NCBI RefSeq assembly: GCF_964355755.1
Contig: NC_092670.1
Span: forward strand, 22,317,201 to 22,381,200
Length of the DNA: 64,000 nt
Direction of reading: 5' to 3'
DNA from: Antedon mediterranea
Lineage: Eukaryota; Echinodermata; Crinoidea; Comatulida; Antedonidae
Shown one piece after another: positions 43,540-58,500 of the stretch. A program made the position numbers and the translations under genes. Under the pieces are notes generated by a model. It saw only the letters and a program-made list of their open reading frames with translations, had not been told where the DNA came from and ran no database searches. Position 1 is the first letter of the stretch, and every line of letters starts with the position of its first letter.

Positions 43540-46500
43540 ATGTTCACGAGTAAGATTTTGAAAAATACGGCAAATCATTTTAAAAATGTGCCTGCCTACC
43601 TACACAACACTGGTGAGTATATAAAAGAAATGCAAATTACGACATGCTACGTACGTAGAGGAATTAATAGCACTACGTATAATGTGGTATTACGTAAGAT
43701 AGGACTGCAGAAACTGAAAGGCTGGACGTCCAATACAAAATATAATTTAGCAAAAAAGGTGTTTTTAAAAAATGGCTACTCCATCTATATCATCACTGTT
43801 CATATATAATAATCTAGGCTGTAATTACCATTATACTGTAATAGTTTACGGGAAAGAAAAATGGAATAATTACATAGTAAACTTATTTTCACAGGTCCAC
43901 GTTCACTGACGGCTCTTCCAAAACTCATGGGTCAAGAATATGATGCTCCCAGCATGAAAACAAACTGTCCAGGCCCAAAGTCTAAGGTAAATACATACAC
44001 CTTATGCGCTCTCTGAATACATTCTTCTTTAACATATACTTATTACTTGTTAGTGTTTTTATTGTAAAGGTTGTACAACGTCTTTTTCAGGCTCTGTCTT
44101 TGTTGTACGTCCTCCATCTTAATTAGGTGATCATTTAGAATAAAATGATCACCTATTGTTATTGTATGAAATCTTTATTCTTTTTATTTATTTCTTTCTG
44201 TACAGATTTTGTGTGTCAATTATCTCAAAAAGTTAAATGTCAATAATCACAAAAATTTCAAAATATATTTAAAATAATTTAATTTAGTTGTAGTTAGGTT
44301 TTCAGTGTGATCACTCATCCGTGACGTCATTTATACGCCATTTTGTGAAATCACATTATCAATCATATCTCCATAATACATTTAATAATCTAAATAGCAA
44401 TCATATCGATATTTTTAATGATAGACTTGGTTATTTTAAGAGGATGATTATGTGTTCACTTCTTGAACAGCCTGCATAACCTGTTTGATTAATTGAAATT
44501 GTTTATGGCATGCCGATCTATGTTATATATATATATATTTATATATTTTATCTGTATTTTATTGTTAACCGTTTTTGATGTTGTATTGTTTTATGTTTCA
44601 AACCTGTTAGTGGCGGTATTTATCGCTGTTGGTTTTGACTGAATAAAATAAAAATAAAAATAAAATAAAAATTCATTATCACATGTGAATAAAATTCACT
44701 ACACATAAACTTCAGGTCAAAACTAAAAATATTTGCAAATAAAAACTTGCGCGTTTCAAGGTCATGCGCTAGAAATTGCGCGTTAACAATTTAAAAAGCT
44801 CAAAATTAAGTTTTGATCAATTTAGAGCATCAATTGGGCCATTTGCGTGTTTCAAAGAAATTCCTGCGAATCTTAGAAAGCGTAAAATAATAAAATTTGT
44901 TGTATAAATTACATTCTACTCACAATTCTTAGTACATTTACAGAATTTGAGTCAATTCCGACTTAAAATAACGCTATACGTGCGCGTTAAAAATGACAAA
45001 ATGCACAAATTAATTGCACAAAAGTGCTGAAAATGGTAAAAAATAAGGCAATTTTAAAATGAAAATATTTCTTCAGAATGCACGATGACCCCTATTTTTT
45101 TTTACGTATTCTGGAAGCCATTGAGTTGTAGATATGAATTCATTTTCACATTTGGCGGACAAAATGTTGCGACGTCATCAAATGGCCACTTCAATTTAAA
45201 AATTAGGATTTTTCATCTTTTTTTGTAGGTTATCACATTCAATAGAGCGCATCTCCGTTATTTGAGCCAGATTTTCGCTCAATTTTCAGTATGTGCTTTC
45301 TAAATTAATTATCTTTATCATGACTTGCCACTATTTTAATTTCGATGGCGTCATCACGCGTAAAAACTTGAATAACGTAGGTTGTGTAATTTGACCTTCA
45401 GCGTATTTTTAAATATCTCACATATTTTTTGAATTAAAGGTGACCTTGTTGATTATAATTGATTATGAAAGTTGATGAAATGTAGATATAAATTCATAGA
45501 AAAATTAAGCTTTTCGTATGTTGTGACATTATGATATGGCCAGTTGAATTTAAAAAGTAGTTTTTTCATCTCTTTCGTGAAAGTTATAACAAATTCAAAG
45601 AGTGCGCACTGCGCATTTACGTGCCAAATTTTCTTCCTAAATCTTAAATTTTGTTGCTCAATTCTTTATCTTTCGATATTGTTATCCACAAGTTTATTTT
45701 GAGAATATCATCAAAGCCAAAAAATTAGAACATGATGTGTGTCCGTAATTTCACTAATGCTACACTGTATAAAGATATACAGTATATACAGTATAATATA
45801 CTGTATATGGCATATAATAGGCACAACTCAGCACTATAAGCGTATAGGAGGATGGCATACATCAACATTTTCTGATTGTATGTTAACTGTGCATGTTTAA
45901 AAAATATTAATGTCAATAAAATTATAAAAATGATCACCTATAATTCATCAAAGAGTGATGAATTAAATTTTAGTTTGTATTTTATGTTTATGATGGAAAA
46001 TAAAGATTGATTGATTGACTTCTTGACCTTGGATGTCTCTTTAATATAAACAGGTACAGCAATGAAAACAGCAGTACTTTATTCATATTTCTATAGTATG
46101 CTTTAATCGTGGAGAAACAACAAATTTATCAATTGACTTCATCATCATCTTTAATTACTGTACTAACCATAATTTTTTACACATGTGATTGTGGAGAAAG
46201 GCATAAAAAAATGATGTTTCCCCTCAAACACATTTTTCTACAGCACCCACTACATTTGAACTTCTTACTTATTAATTAATATTTTTGTTGGCAATTTATA
46301 TATTGTATATGTAATTTTTTATTAATTGAAAAAAATCTGACCAATCATATGGGCAAAATGTTTTGGCCATATTCATTCAGTCAGCCTGTCAATCAATGAT
46401 GTTAAACAGTTAAGAACAACAATTGAATAGTTTTTTATTATCACCAAATGTTATCAAATTGAATAATGTGCATAAGTTGATTTAATCATATCCCATATAG

Positions 46501-49500
46501 CAATAAAATCCATAAGCCTTTTGGTTGAGGTGTGGGAAGAGAGATATGTTGAGGTGTGGGAAGAGAGATATGTTGAGGTGTGGGAAGAGAGATATGTTGA
46601 GGTGTGGGAAGAGAGATATGTTGAGGTGTGGGAAGAGAGATATGTTGAGGTGTGGGAAGAGAGATGTATTGAGGTGTGGGAAGAGAGATGTATTGAGGTG
46701 TGGGAAGAGAGATGTATTGAGGTGTGGGAAGAGAGATGTATTGAGGTGTGGGAAGAGAGATGTATTGAGGTGTGGGAAGAGAGATGTATTGAGGTGTGGG
46801 AAGAGAGATGTATTGAGGTGTGGGAAGAGAGATGTATTGAGGTGTGGGAAGAGAGATATGTTGAGGTGTGGGAAGGGATTGGGGGTTACTTAACAACATA
46901 CACAGGTAAAGATCTAATTTTTACGATTCAACCAAATTAAAATACAGTAGACTGTAATAGGCTGGTTTCACCTGAACAAAACGCAAAACAGATATGACGG
47001 GAAAATAAGGAAAAAAGGATAAGCAAAATCACTGTATTGTAGCTCTAAGGGCTTTGTTTAAAAGAAATTACAGTATGGTATTATTTTGATATAATTATGC
47101 AAGAAGAATGTAACCTACTACTTGCCCCCTACTGATTTCACTCTCAATTTATCCTGACTGCTAGTTGACCTAGATTCACCACTGTACAAACGTCCAGATG
47201 ATCCCTACAAATTTGTATAAGGGATTCTCTACAAATATTTAACAATTGATATTTTCAGAATAAATTTCATGACATCAAGATTAATGATGATTACTAAAGG
47301 AAACCATTGGAAACTAATCATGCGTCTAATCATCATGTAACATTTTTTTTTCATTAAAGAAGATTAATAAATCAGACTTTAAAAATTTAACCAAACCATT
47401 GTTTTTTTTTTTCAGGAAAATACATAATTTATTTTTAGAACCAGTTTTTGGTCAAAGTGAATAACTATTAGATGACATTAAAATAACATATTCAACAACA
47501 ACAAAATGTTTTATTTGAGCAAAAAAATCTATTACCAGTACAAAGAACTTTCAATTCCTATTGACCCAAAAGTGTTCCGGCCTTTGTTTCAGTTTTACCT
47601 CACCTATTGTATCATATCATGTGATTTAACAATAGATGTAAACTTGAGTTTGGTTGCCAAGTTTTGTTTGATTTCATTATGTTGCTTTTTTTTATTTGGT
47701 TATGAGGTTATTGCTATTATACATGGAATACATTGTTGAGGTTGTGTGGTATTAAACCAATTAGGCCAAATAATAAAAAAAGTTAGTTTCACATCCGGGT
47801 TCGGATTTTTTAAATATTTTTTATGATTGCACTATTAGCTATTTTCTGGAAGTCCTGTCAGTGTTCACAAAATCGTTACTATGCAGTTTCAAGAAATAAC
47901 TTATTCTTTCAATTTTTTTTTACCACAATTATTTGGAAAGAAATTGAAATAGCTACAGTAAAAGCAAATAAAGTCAACCGTATTTTGAAGAAAATATAGA
48001 AGCCATGTTGATAATTTGTTGACTAATTGATCATAAGATGAAAAAATAATAATTTTCTTACTTTTTTTTAGGAACTATTAACAAGGTATGAAAAAACTAA
48101 CAGGGTAAGTCATCACTATATTAATTCAGTTATATGTTTGCCTACTGATCTCAAGGATTTGGTTCAAATCCTGAAGAATTTTTAAACAAACATTATAATA
48201 TTAGTAATTATAATTATTATACTAACTTAATACAAGAAAATATTTATTCAAAACCAAATTTGTGTTATGTTTCAATAGTAAAGGTATCAGACAAGCAAAT
48301 GAGACCGAGACATGGTACTGTACCACATTCCTCAACTGAATAATACAGAATAATATTAATAATTTTGTTTAAATTTTCAGTTGGATTTAAAAAAAAAGAA
48401 TAAAAATGCCATGCACCAACAGACTAATAGAAACAAATAGTTAAAAATAATTTTTCCTTTGCTTTCCAGAATATTGGACATGTGCAATTTTTTGTAGACC
48501 TTGAAGCGAGCCGCGGAAACTATGTTGTTGATGTCGATGGCAACCGCATGTTAGACCTCTTCACACAGATCTCATCTTTGCCTTTAGGTAAGAAGGACAT
48601 TCATTTTTATGTAAATCGACATTACAAGATGGATAAGCCCGTAGCGAGGGGCTTTGAGGGTTTGAATGAACCCCCCTCCCCCTTTTTTTGGTGTGACCTT
48701 TTCAACTGGATACCAATAGCGAAAGTGACAACCTAGCTCATGATGATTTTTATATATGACAAGGACTTCATAAGGGCATCACATTACCAACATCTTCATA
48801 GTACTACGTACTTGCATGTAACGTCAACAAAAGATTTGATTCAAAAAATTAGTCCTAAAAACTAGTACAGTACAATGCTCCTTTAATACTTTTTTTGGGG
48901 TTGGAGTGCGGGGTGGACTGAATTGGTGTACTAATATAAATGGCTTATTACTTATATAAACAGTTTTATTTTTCAAGAACTTCGCAAGGTTTTTGTTTAT
49001 TATTCCGGGAAGTGCTATTAAAAACCAATAAAACCAAGGGAATCGGTTTAAATATTGGACACAAAATATGGAATTTAGATAATACTGTAGGCAGGTGTTG
49101 TTGGTATGCAGATATTGTTTACAGTAATAAGTGTAGCTATAAATAGATAGAATAAAAATGTGAGGGAAAAGAGGGGAAAGCTTTAAGATTTATTTGGAAG
49201 AAGTATTCAAACAGTTGTGGGATCATATGGCATTTCATCAAATTTCGTTATGTGGGCATCAATATTAACATTTCATAGTGATTCAAATTTTTCCAATTGC
49301 TGTAAATTCGTGGGATGCATAGAATCGTTGTTTACACTTTGAACCTGAGCAGTATATGAACATTTATAATTTGCCTGAGACAACTGTCTCGGAATTGTAT
49401 TGTAACATAAAATGATTTTCTTCAGGTTACAATCACCCAGCCATACTTGAGGCTATGCAAGATCCATCAAATCTGGTAAGATTTCGTGGAGTTACTTTAA

Positions 49501-52500
49501 ACTGTACTATATTTTTTATGGATCAGTTCGAGTCCCCTGTAACACCAGATCTTTTCCATCCTTTGTTCATAGACAATGACAACCAGCAATTTATGCAGTG
49601 TTTACAGAGACACCAAAAAAAAATAATATTATTATGCTCTACCTTTCTTTCCAAATTTCTATGAGATTTTAAATTTTTTTACCAACTTCATACAATGTTA
49701 TTTCATCACTGTTAACAGCAGTTTACAGCATTTACAAACAAAATACACATGTCATTATCATTCAGTAAGGTGCGTAACAATCTGATATTATTATTCAGGA
49801 TAAAAAAAAACCCCTCAATTATTGAGGATATCTTAGCCAAGGATTTTTCTTTAACATTTAATTTTACATTTTTAAGTGAAATTTTTATTTTTGGTTCCGA
49901 TCTTCTTTCGAATTGTGAATATTATTATTATTATTATGTACAACAATTTCTTGTTAATTCTGGAAGATTTGATTGATGTTTCTGTTAGTTGTTTTAAAAT
50001 GTTGTATTTGTTAATCTGAGGCGCCTTGAAGCTAAGGTGGTTCCATCTTGTAAGGCGCCTCTGTGTAATATACTGAATAAAAAAAAAACAAATAAAAAAA
50101 AAACCCCTTTTTAATATCTTTTAAATACTATAATTAATATAATAACCAGTTTATACTTGAAAATTCTTTATAATCATTTCAATACAATTCAATACAACTT
50201 CAATATAAGTTAATACATTAGCTATTCACTATTAAAAATATAGAATCTCATCTCATCATCATTTTATGAGACGTTTGACAAGGATTTATGGATACTTGTT
50301 ATGTACTGTACAGTACAGCACTTTCTTTACATTCACTCTCTGCTTGCTGAACAATATAGCAGAACAAACATTTGCTTCTTTTAGACAGGTTCTCAACAGT
50401 CCAATAATCTACAGTACGACAAAGAAGTACCAAATTGAACATTTTTGTGCGAGATGAACTTCAAGATTACAAGTTTGCCCTTAATTATACATGAGAATTT
50501 ATAAGTAACAGATATAGTTACATATAATTTTGATAACATATAAACAGAATGATAGTGGATTGATAGTAATTCTATGATTTTTATTACAGGTGACAATTGC
50601 CAATAGACCTGCACTAGGCGTTCATCTCCCAAATGGCTACACAGAAAAATTAGAAGAAATCATGATGCCCGTAAGTTAAAAAGAAACAATACATTCATGT
50701 TGGTTGATTTAATATATTATTATTTTCTGTAAGGTAATCTCTCGCCAAAAAAAAATATTTTTAGAATAAATGTAAAATAATAGATTGGAGAATTGCTTTT
50801 TTTTTCAAAACACAAGTTTTTAGTTCTTTCTGTTATTTCTTTCATTTTTATTTTTTATTTTTAAGCACTTGGGGACACTATTTTTTAATGAATTTTCACA
50901 TTGACCCTAAATTTTCCTGCATTTTTGTAATTATTTTTGCCTTTAAATAATAACAATTAAAACTACTACAATGCTGAAGAGTGGATGCTATTCTCAGTCA
51001 AAATCTGTATTTTTGTTGTTGCAGATTGCACCGAAGGGTTTAGATTATGTACAAACTATGATGTGTGGATCATGTTCAAATGAAAATGCAGTCAAACAAG
51101 TATTCCTGTGGTATCGAGTAAGTAAATTACCAAACATCCTCAGTTTGAACTCATCCTTAATGTGATGTGCCTATATACTGTATGGACATGTTACTGTCAT
51201 ATTTGGGTTTATCACAATACAATATTAATATATATTCCTGTAATATCAATTAAGTAAACTATTGAATTCTAAACACCCTTAGTTTGAACTTATCCTTATA
51301 GTGAGGTGGCAGGTGAAGTGGCGTAACGCATGGGACCTCCGGTTTAGCATACCTAATGGATCCTCCAATACTGGGTAGTTGCATTGGGGCAGCTTATGCT
51401 TTGGGGCCCCTTAAACTCTGGGCCCTTAGGTTTAGCCAGTGAGCGCTCAAAACTAAAAATTTAAAATTAATTTAAAATCTAGTTTACTATTATATACTGT
51501 GTTTATACAATCTTTTGTAAAGAATTTAAAGAACGTCTTTTTTGTATTAAAGAATTATATAAAATGACTGTATATATATATTTATATAAGAAATTTAACA
51601 AACATCTTTTTAGTTTGGAATTCTACAATATTTGCTATAAATGCATTATTTGATATGGCCCCCGTCATATACAATGCACAGTACTTTGTCTTATTTGAAG
51701 CATGATGTAATATAATATCAAAGGGTGGATTAAGGATTAACAATTTCTGTGTAATGGTATGTGTGCTGAGGGCCCGAAGAAATGTCTTGACTCTTCGGTA
51801 CAGTGTGGTTTGAATCCCGATGAGACCAGCCATCCTTGAGACAGCGTCGGGACTTTAAAACATGTTTAATTTTCTCCTGACGAGACGTTTCGTCAAGCCT
51901 CGTGGTACAACGCTGTCTGACTTAATTAATTGATGATTAATTAGTTTTATATAATATATATATATATTAATATATTAGTGATATCATTTAACTCAAAACT
52001 AAATTCAGAACTAAAAGAATTTCTGTATCTGTAAGCTAATCGAATCAATAGTACTCAGTTTAATTTATGATTTACGATTCTATTATTATATGCAATACAT
52101 TTGTCACTGATACTTTGTTATGCAATTCATTGTTACATGCCTGTGACTGTAAAGGGACAGTTCATGTTAGGTCTTAAAGGGACAGTCATCATTATCATTC
52201 TAAATTCCTATAATGTCCAGTGTGATGATATGCCAATTCAATCATCACGGCAAATTGACTAAAATGCTAATTTCAGAGAACGAAAAGAGGTGGCGCGGAA
52301 GTGACACAAGAAGAAATGGATACATGCATGGTGAATGAGGTACATATTTATAAACATGTCTGTAATAATAAGTGGTGCAAACTTATAATCCCAAGGTCTA
52401 ATGTTCAAACCATGTATGAGTCGGGTTTGCATTCTAATCACGACAATAATATTTTTTTAATTCTTTCATTTAAATATTTTTAGAGCACTTTTATGGTACT

Positions 52501-55500
52501 CTTTATCAGTTTTTAAGTGCTTTATTTTTTTTTCTAGGCCCCTGGTAGTCCACAGTATACATTTATGTCATTTAATGGCAGTTTTCATGGGCGCACAGTT
52601 GGTAAGTAATACATTTAAATTCCTTCGTACGTATGTAGGGCATGTGTTGGCTTAAGGCTTGTACTGTAATGCATTTATACACAAAGCATAAAACATATAT
52701 TTATTTCTGTCTGTTACAGTGACTACATATTCAGTTTTAAGTTTTAAAGTTCTGATTTTAAAAGTGACTAGAATATAAAATGGTTAATTTCATTACTATG
52801 TGTATATACTGTACGTATGCTTTTCTTTTTTTTTTTTAAATATTAAATAATAAGATTTATATGGATTTAAAGACCTTATGTTGAAGCATTTGATAGATTA
52901 ATTTAAGAATTATAGATAGATTGAAATTAGCACTACAGTATTGTATTATTCTTTTATGTGTAGTAAATGAATTTAAAATACTAACTGTATAGGAAGATAT
53001 ACTATATTATTTGAGGTCAATGTGTGCACACATGCAAGTTTAATAAAAAAACAGCTGGGGCTAAAGTAATTGAATTAAATTGAGCACTAGCTTTCCAGTC
53101 AATTACATCATATATACTTTTGTTCCTTGCGACGTGTCTCAACAACTTTTTATTTTAAGATATTCTTGACATTGCATAGTATAAATTAAATAGACGTGAC
53201 AGGTTTGTGCATGTCTTGAAATAATCCTTCATTTCATATAAATAATGCATCTGTAGCAGAATGTCATGAATTATTAGCAAAGGCTGACTCATGTTACTTA
53301 TAAATCTTGAATATCAAATCTAAAATATGAAACAATTTTAATATGTAGCTCTAAAGTCCTATATTTCTATAATACAAGTCTTGTGACATTTGTATTTGAG
53401 TCATATCAAATTATAATAAAATATGAATAATTTTTAAATAATTATTAAAACATCTTGTAAAATCCATATTTGTTACTTATATATGTGTTTTTCTGTTGTA
53501 AATCTATACCTGTAAATCAGTCTCACTGTATTAATGAGGATGATATTCTGATAAAGCCTACATACTGATAGATAAAATTGGAAAATCAGTTAGAAAATAT
53601 TTCAATAACATTTACCATATCACCATACGACTAATTTATATTTAATAGCCTAAATTAAATATGCATAATATTTAATTATTGTAATTTTATTTCACAATGT
53701 ATACAATTTGAATTAGAATTCTTTTGTAATATATTATGCTGGACATGTGCAATTTTAATATGTTTCTTTAAAATATATACAGTATTTAAAATACATACCG
53801 TACTGTATGTACTAAGCGAGTGACTGGTTGAGCAGTTAAGAAAGTAACCGTAATACGTAGCCATAATATCGGCAAGGGTTCGAGCTTCACCCACTCCATG
53901 GTTCTACCTAAAAGTAGGCCTCCTAGTTCTGTAAGCCCCAATACAAAAGATAGGACATATTAGGTTCAGTTTTAACAGAAACATTTGTCTGCTAGGTTGT
54001 TTATCATTAACGCATTCAAAAATGATCCACAAACTTGACGTGCCAGCAATGGATTGGCCAATGGCACCGTTCCCAAGTCTAAAGTATCCATTAGATATGC
54101 ACACTGCAGAGAATAGAGCAGAAGAAGATCGTTGCTTAGCTGAGGTAAGATATATATATATATATATATAAAAGTATCTCTCGAGATCCCGCTTAGTGAA
54201 TAAATATACTGAATTATAGATGAGTGCGTATCAATTTGATCTCTGGTGCGCGTGCGTACAACTGAGGACTAGTTGTGTTCCAACCGTACCACGCCGAGAA
54301 TGTTAAAGGGTCGTTATCTGATCGAGTTAAAGAACAATACCATGAAAGCCCCAGTGGTCTAATGGTTAGGGCAACTGCATATCAAGCAGACGGTCCGAGT
54401 TCGAGTCTCGGTTGGGGCGACTTTTTCTCATTCTCCCAGATTTCCTCATCTTTATCGTTTCAAAAATTAATTAAATAATTTTCAGTGTATCACCGGGCGG
54501 TTTGGAATTTATTTCTATGCCTGTTGTGTTTATATATATATATATATAAATCCAAAGGCAAATTACTGAAAAAAATGACAATGCTGTGGGTATCAGTGGC
54601 TGGATCTCAATGGAGATACAAAAATAAAAAGCGAAAAGCTAAATCAAAACGATAAAGTAAACAGCCAGAAAAGTTAGCAGAGCTTTCGGGCTGTTTATAT
54701 ATATATATATATATATATAAACAAATCGGGCAAAGAACATTATATACTTTATATTGGAATACAAAGGCAAATTATTGAAAAAAATGACAATGCTGGGGGT
54801 ATCAATGGCTGGATCTCAATGGAGATCCAAAATAAAATAATCAAAAAGATTAATAAAAAAATAAAGTATAAAACGGACAGGCAACACTAGCCCTTCATCA
54901 GTGCATGATTTATTCTTCCACAATGCCCAATACATGACCATGTGGAGACAACCCCCCTACAATTTTTGAAAAATATACCAAGTTCCTATCAATCATGCAC
55001 ATGTGGAATGTATGTACACAATCTATGGAGAACCTTTGTTGTAGTAATTCAAATGTTCGATGATAACTCTATACTGTAATTTTTATTTTGAATTTTAATC
55101 ATTTTAACCGTATTTTAACATTGGCCTATAGTATTTGTGCAATTTTATGTATTTTTCTTATGTAGTTGTATTAGTCTTTTATTATCTGAATTAAGCCAAG
55201 CAAAATGGATTTTCATTTAAAGTAGATCAATAACAACTTTACATCCCACCTAAAAGTCTTAATTTTGCTTTTATAACGACAGCATGTGTTGTGTCTATAA
55301 TGTTAACAATAGTGTACATTTCATTAGGAACAGTATTGCATTTCTATTATCATAGCCAACACGATATAACATGTTTTTGCTGTGCTGATCGTCATAATGC
55401 CCGAATGTCCTATTCCAGAGGGCGCTATCAATTGTAATTAATTATCATTATAGTGCGGATAACTAAAAAGATTTGAACTCTTCACTATGGACGAGTTAGG

Positions 55501-58500
55501 TTATCCAAAGCGCATACATCATGTGCACGTCATACGTGCACATGATGCACATACTTGATAGGAAGCTGTTTTATAACTTTATCTTTTGATTTAGCTTTTT
55601 GCTTTTTTTTAAATATTCTATCAAGTTCCTATCATGCACATGTGGAATGTATGTACACAATCTATGTAGAACTAGATAGTCTTTTGTTGTAAATAGCATT
55701 CATCTATATATTAATGCTACTAAATTTTTCGCGTAATAGGCTAGCCTATGTCACTTTCCTTAATTTTAAGGATAAACACTACATTTCGTAGCTTACAGAT
55801 ATTTCAAAGTAAAGGAATACTCCGTGTATAACAAAATCAATGGCCGTAAGTAGTTCCAAATTGTATTGTTGACAATTCGTTTGTTTAAAAAGAAAAACAA
55901 TTTGTCGGGGGCCGGGAAGCGATTTTTTATTTCGTACAGAAGTTGGGGAACCTTATGTGAAAGATAGCCAAACTACTTAAGTTTCTAAATATAATCCCTC
56001 TCTTTCACTATAAAGTAAAAAGAACTTGCTCATCTGATTCAAACCCCATATATCGACATGCAAAGTCCATAGCCTAATCCACTCGACTAAACAGATGGCT
56101 CGACAGAAAACCTTTGTATTAGCGAATTGTTAGCTCATTTCTAACGTAGCTTATGGACATGAATAATGAATATTCATGTTTATTTTGTGACGTTTCATGA
56201 GGGGTCCCCAACTTATGTACGAAAAGAAATATTGTGGCCGGGAAAAGTACGCTTTTATTATACTTAATAATCATGCCATGTGAATTATTATTAAGGTAGA
56301 CAAACCATGCGGAGCACGGGTTTCTGCTAGACCACAATTTAATTACAACAGTAGCAAGTACGTAACAAATCTCCCATACAAAAAAATTGCAAAATATCAA
56401 AACCAGTGAAATAAAAATAAAATGTCAATGAATAAACTTAATTCGTGTTTCCGCAGCAGTGTTATTCATTCGATTTTTGTCCACTTTTTTTTTTATCTCT
56501 TTGTATCAAATAATTAATACACCACGAAAAACACCTAAAATAATATAGTTTTGCATTTTTATACTTTTTCTTTAGCGTCTTTTATTTTTCTGTCAAAAGT
56601 AAAGTCAATGTTCCGTATCCACTGGACTATTGCTTTAATTTTTTTAGCCTACATATATTGAAGTGAAGGAATAGTGTATATCAAATCAATGGCCGTAAAT
56701 ACAGTAGTTTCAAATTTTATTCGTGATACAATTTGTTTTCATTTCAATAATTTGTCAAAGTACTTTTATCAAAGTGCGCTGTTATTATACTTGCCCATGC
56801 AAGGTATATAACAACATATTAAGGCAGAAAAAGACCGTGCGGAGCACGGGTTACTGCTAGTATGTATAATTCAAATGTTTAATAAACTCTATACTGTAAT
56901 TTTCCTTTTGAATTTTAATAGTATTTTAAATTGGCATATTAAATTGGCATATTAACCGTATTTTAACATTGGCCTTTCCTTTCTTAGGGAAATTAAATTA
57001 TTATGTATACGGCATAAATGATTGGAGTAATTTCCAAATAGTAAATGGTATTAGTGCAGCTAACTGGCATTAACAATTATCTAATTATAATCATAGCTCG
57101 GCCAACTTAATTTCAACATTTGCATGAATAAAACCATGGAATAACATTTTATACATGATGCCCTCTGTCCTCATTTAACTAATGCTCTACAAGTACTATA
57201 TAGTTATATATCTTTTTCATTTAAAATTGTGTAATTCTCTATTTACTTATGATTGGGTTGTCAGTGACTAAACCAGCTGCATAGCTGGATTGTTCAGTCA
57301 ATAGCCGCAGGTTGTCTTTTCTAATCTAAGCTTTAATTCAAAGTCAAACTAAACCAACCTAAGGCTTAAAATTGAAAAAAAGATTGTTTTATAAATATAA
57401 GCATGTTTACTTAGCCCGAACCTTGGTTGAATAGCATTGAATGTAAGTAAACACTAAACAAAAGGGACAAATAATATATTATGATGTTCAAATATTGACA
57501 GGTTCAAAGGTTAATCGATGAATATGGGGAAAAGGGACGTGACGTAGCTGGTATGATAGTGGAACCAATTCAGGCTGAAGGAGGAGATAACCATGCTACC
57601 CCATACTTCTTTCAAGGCCTACGGAATATTTGTACTCAGGTAGTGTTAATGAGCCTTCGATTTACAATTACCTAGGAACTAGTTATGACATATTAAGACA
57701 AGTGATGCAAGGAAGACAGGGAATGGTTGCCATGTCTCTTCAAATCTCTTATTAGCACATATAAACTAATAATTAAAAATAATATGAAAAATCACAAAAA
57801 TCATGAAATATTAACTGTATTAGCAATAAAAATAAATGTCTTGGGTTGATACAGGCTAAACAAGCATATTGTTGCCTGACTGAGTAGGGGTCATGACTTC
57901 AAACTGTTGGCTCTGATATTTAAGTCTATTAAAAAGCAATAAACTCGAGGTCATGCATAAAATACTGCCTTTCTTCATTAACTTGATACTGTTAATATGG
58001 AGGGAAAACAGGCTAAATTTGATGTAAAATCATGGACCTATAGAATTTGGTTAAATTATTACTGTGTATGACCTAGAATAGTCCCTGGTGCCTGGATATA
58101 AAATTTGGGGAAAATTATACCCAGATTACATTACCAATACAATAATATTCTCATACTATAAGCATGATACATTACACAGTACTTGATCATACATTTATCA
58201 TATTTGTAAATATTTATCAGAAATGTTTTTATTTAATAAATTAATAATAATTTATTGTTAATAATTTCAGAATGGAGTTGGTATGATTGTAGATGAAGTA
58301 CAAACTGGCGGTGGTTGCACTGGAACAATATTTGCCTGCGATCAGTGGGGGTTAGATAATCCCCCCGATCTTGTAACATTTAGTAAGAAATTGGCAATGG
58401 CTGGCTACTTCTACAAAAAGGAGTTTACGCCTGATATGGTAAAGAATTTGTCATTATCTATCTACAATCAGGGGTGAGGCCAGGGGGATTGCAGCACACT

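Noticed and set aside
46486-46940. ORFs of 122-139 codons with EVWEERY- or SLPTPQYI-type repeats
   Set aside because: They are artefacts of a 24-bp minisatellite open in several frames, inside an ABAT intron.
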